The notes beneath the pieces were generated by a model. It was not told the origin of the DNA and ran no database searches. It was given only the letters and a program-made list of their open reading frames with translations. From NCBI GenBank assembly GCA_002471665.1, contig DKQK01000062.1, forward strand, positions 1-23,155: a DNA stretch of 23,155 bases, read 5' to 3'. Below, piece by piece: positions 22,313 to 23,155 of the stretch. Source of the stretch: Gammaproteobacteria bacterium UBA7310. GTDB lineage: Bacteria; Pseudomonadota; Gammaproteobacteria; Pseudomonadales; Ketobacteraceae. The position numbers and the translations under genes were made by a program. Every line of letters begins with the position of its first letter. The first letter of the stretch is position 1.

Positions 22313-23074
22313 ATGCCACGCACCACTGTTCTACCGAATGCACATTTAATCGATGCTGACCTTAACCGTACCGCCAAAATGGCAAAGATCCAGGCCAAAG
22401 CGCTGGAAAACCAGGGCGCCTGCACCAAGATTTTTGTCCAGGGGGGCACCCCGAATGAAGCCAAGGGAAAGACCCAGATGGCGCAATTGGGGGTGGGAAA
22501 ATATTATAAGCCCCAGGGTATGCACGGCGTGTGTAAGGCCATGTCTACCTTCTGGATAGCCAATCATGCCAACGATGAAGATTTCTGGGGCTGGTTGATT
22601 CAGGATGGTTTTGTCAAAGTCAGTTCTGCCGCCATGCTGATCGACGCCCATAAGCAGTCCAAAGCCAATGGCAATCAAACCCTGTGGGAAAACAATATAC
22701 TGAAAACCGTGGGCATTATTTTGCAGGGCCACAGCAATGCCATGATTTTTGAGGATGTGGACACGGGGGCGACACCTTACGGCCGTGCGGTGCAGATGGT
22801 TAACCGTATTTTAAAAGGGCGCTGGGGTTACCGTTCCATTTCCATTCACCGCGAAGGCGGCGGTCATGCCATGGCGGCCTGGGTTGGTCAGGATGTCTGC
22901 TTTATGGATCCCAACTACGGCGAGTTCTGGTTTGAAACCGTAGACGGCTTCAGAAACTGGTTTATCGATTTCTGGGTCACCAGCGGCTATGCCACCAAAT
23001 ACGATGTGGATTGCCAGGTACTGAGCTACGGCAAAAGTATCAACTCAGTACGCGGACGTAATCACTGGATGTAA
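22313..23074 (+). CDS. YopT-like cysteine protease (peptidase C58 type)
   Basis: The 253-residue protein shows a Cys-His-Asp triad of YopT/AvrPphB proteases: MHGVCKAMSTFWI (Cys74), REGGGHAMAAWVGQD (His185) and CFMDPNYGEFWF (Asp199 in the DPNYG motif). In known effectors this fold cleaves host proteins, for example YopT acting on prenylated Rho GTPases. There is no signal peptide or membrane helix, and the first 65 residues are polar and Lys/Gln-rich, as in type III effector N-termini, but no secretion genes or chaperone are visible here. A toxin, a bacteriocin-type or a housekeeping protease are alternatives. GAGG lies eight bases before the ATG, behind a long structured leader. It converges with a gene entering from the right edge. 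Confidence 0.65.
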   Translation: MPRTTVLPNAHLIDADLNRTAKMAKIQAKALENQGACTKIFVQGGTPNEAKGKTQMAQLGVGKYYKPQGMHGVCKAMSTFWIANHANDEDFWGWLIQDGFVKVSSAAMLIDAHKQSKANGNQTLWENNILKTVGIILQGHSNAMIFEDVDTGATPYGRAVQMVNRILKGRWGYRSISIHREGGGHAMAAWVGQDVCFMDPNYGEFWFETVDGFRNWFIDFWVTSGYATKYDVDCQVLSYGKSINSVRGRNHWM

Positions 23075-23080
23075 GTGGGA

Positions 23081-23155
23081 TTACTTGCCGCCCCTGACGA
23101 TACTGGCCCAGGTGGGGGTGGCATTGGCGGGCGGCGTTTGCGCCGGTGCCGGCGC
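23081..23155 (-). CDS. C-terminal fragment of a protein with Ala/Pro-rich tail
   Basis: On the minus strand an open frame enters from the window edge and ends at TAA (23081-23083). The 24 visible residues are Ala/Pro/Thr-rich and end in TWASIVRGGK. The stop lies six bases from the convergent C58 gene stop, as expected for a real neighbouring gene. Too little is visible to assign a function. Confidence 0.45.
   Translation of the reverse strand, partial: APAPAQTPPANATPTWASIVRGGK

Overview
The window reads as chromosomal DNA of a halotolerant, probably marine gammaproteobacterium. The basis is its content: glucosylglycerol (GG) metabolism, an ectoine-catabolism-type operon, many lipid/acyl-CoA and DUF2236 oxygenase-type genes, moderately high GC and dense coding. 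Species cannot be fixed from sequence alone. I saw no tRNA, rRNA, CRISPR array, transposase or phage gene.

Left part (1-5464): a minus-strand block encodes a radical SAM protein, a small secreted four-cysteine protein and a truncated membrane-anchored coiled-coil protein. Divergent from it runs a plus-strand set: MBL-fold hydrolase, DUF2236/MpaB-type oxygenase, exported AhpC/TSA-like redoxin with WCPYC, and a DUF924 protein. The last two overlap by 4 bp.

Middle-left (5654-9917): MioC-like flavodoxin, YjbR-family protein, AraC regulator, a convergent TetR regulator whose promoter lies inside a palindrome, an HAD-fold lipoprotein, and a second, shorter DUF2236 oxygenase behind a clear sigma-70-type promoter.

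Core (10253-19568): a plus-strand compatible-solute island. M20 deacetylase, class III diaminobutyrate-type aminotransferase, M24 ectoine-hydrolase-like protein and aldehyde dehydrogenase together fit the path ectoine -> N-acetyl-diaminobutyrate -> diaminobutyrate -> aspartate semialdehyde -> aspartate. They are followed by a GH13_18 phosphorylase, best read as glucosylglycerol phosphorylase, and a fused HAD phosphatase-GT20 protein, best read as glucosylglycerol-phosphate synthase/phosphatase. So ectoine breakdown, GG recovery and GG synthesis sit side by side. A hairpin of terminator type lies in the leader of the synthase, and a strong terminator closes the block.

Right part (19688-23155): two minus-strand acyl-CoA dehydrogenases form a likely heteromeric pair. 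A roughly 290-bp AT-rich-to-GC-rich intergenic region holds overlapping divergent promoters and a large nested inverted repeat (22114-22251) that can fold as a three-way-junction RNA in the leader of a YopT-like (C58) cysteine protease gene. A convergent gene with an Ala/Pro-rich C-terminus enters from the right edge. The structured leader plus orphan C58 protease is the least explained part of the window.
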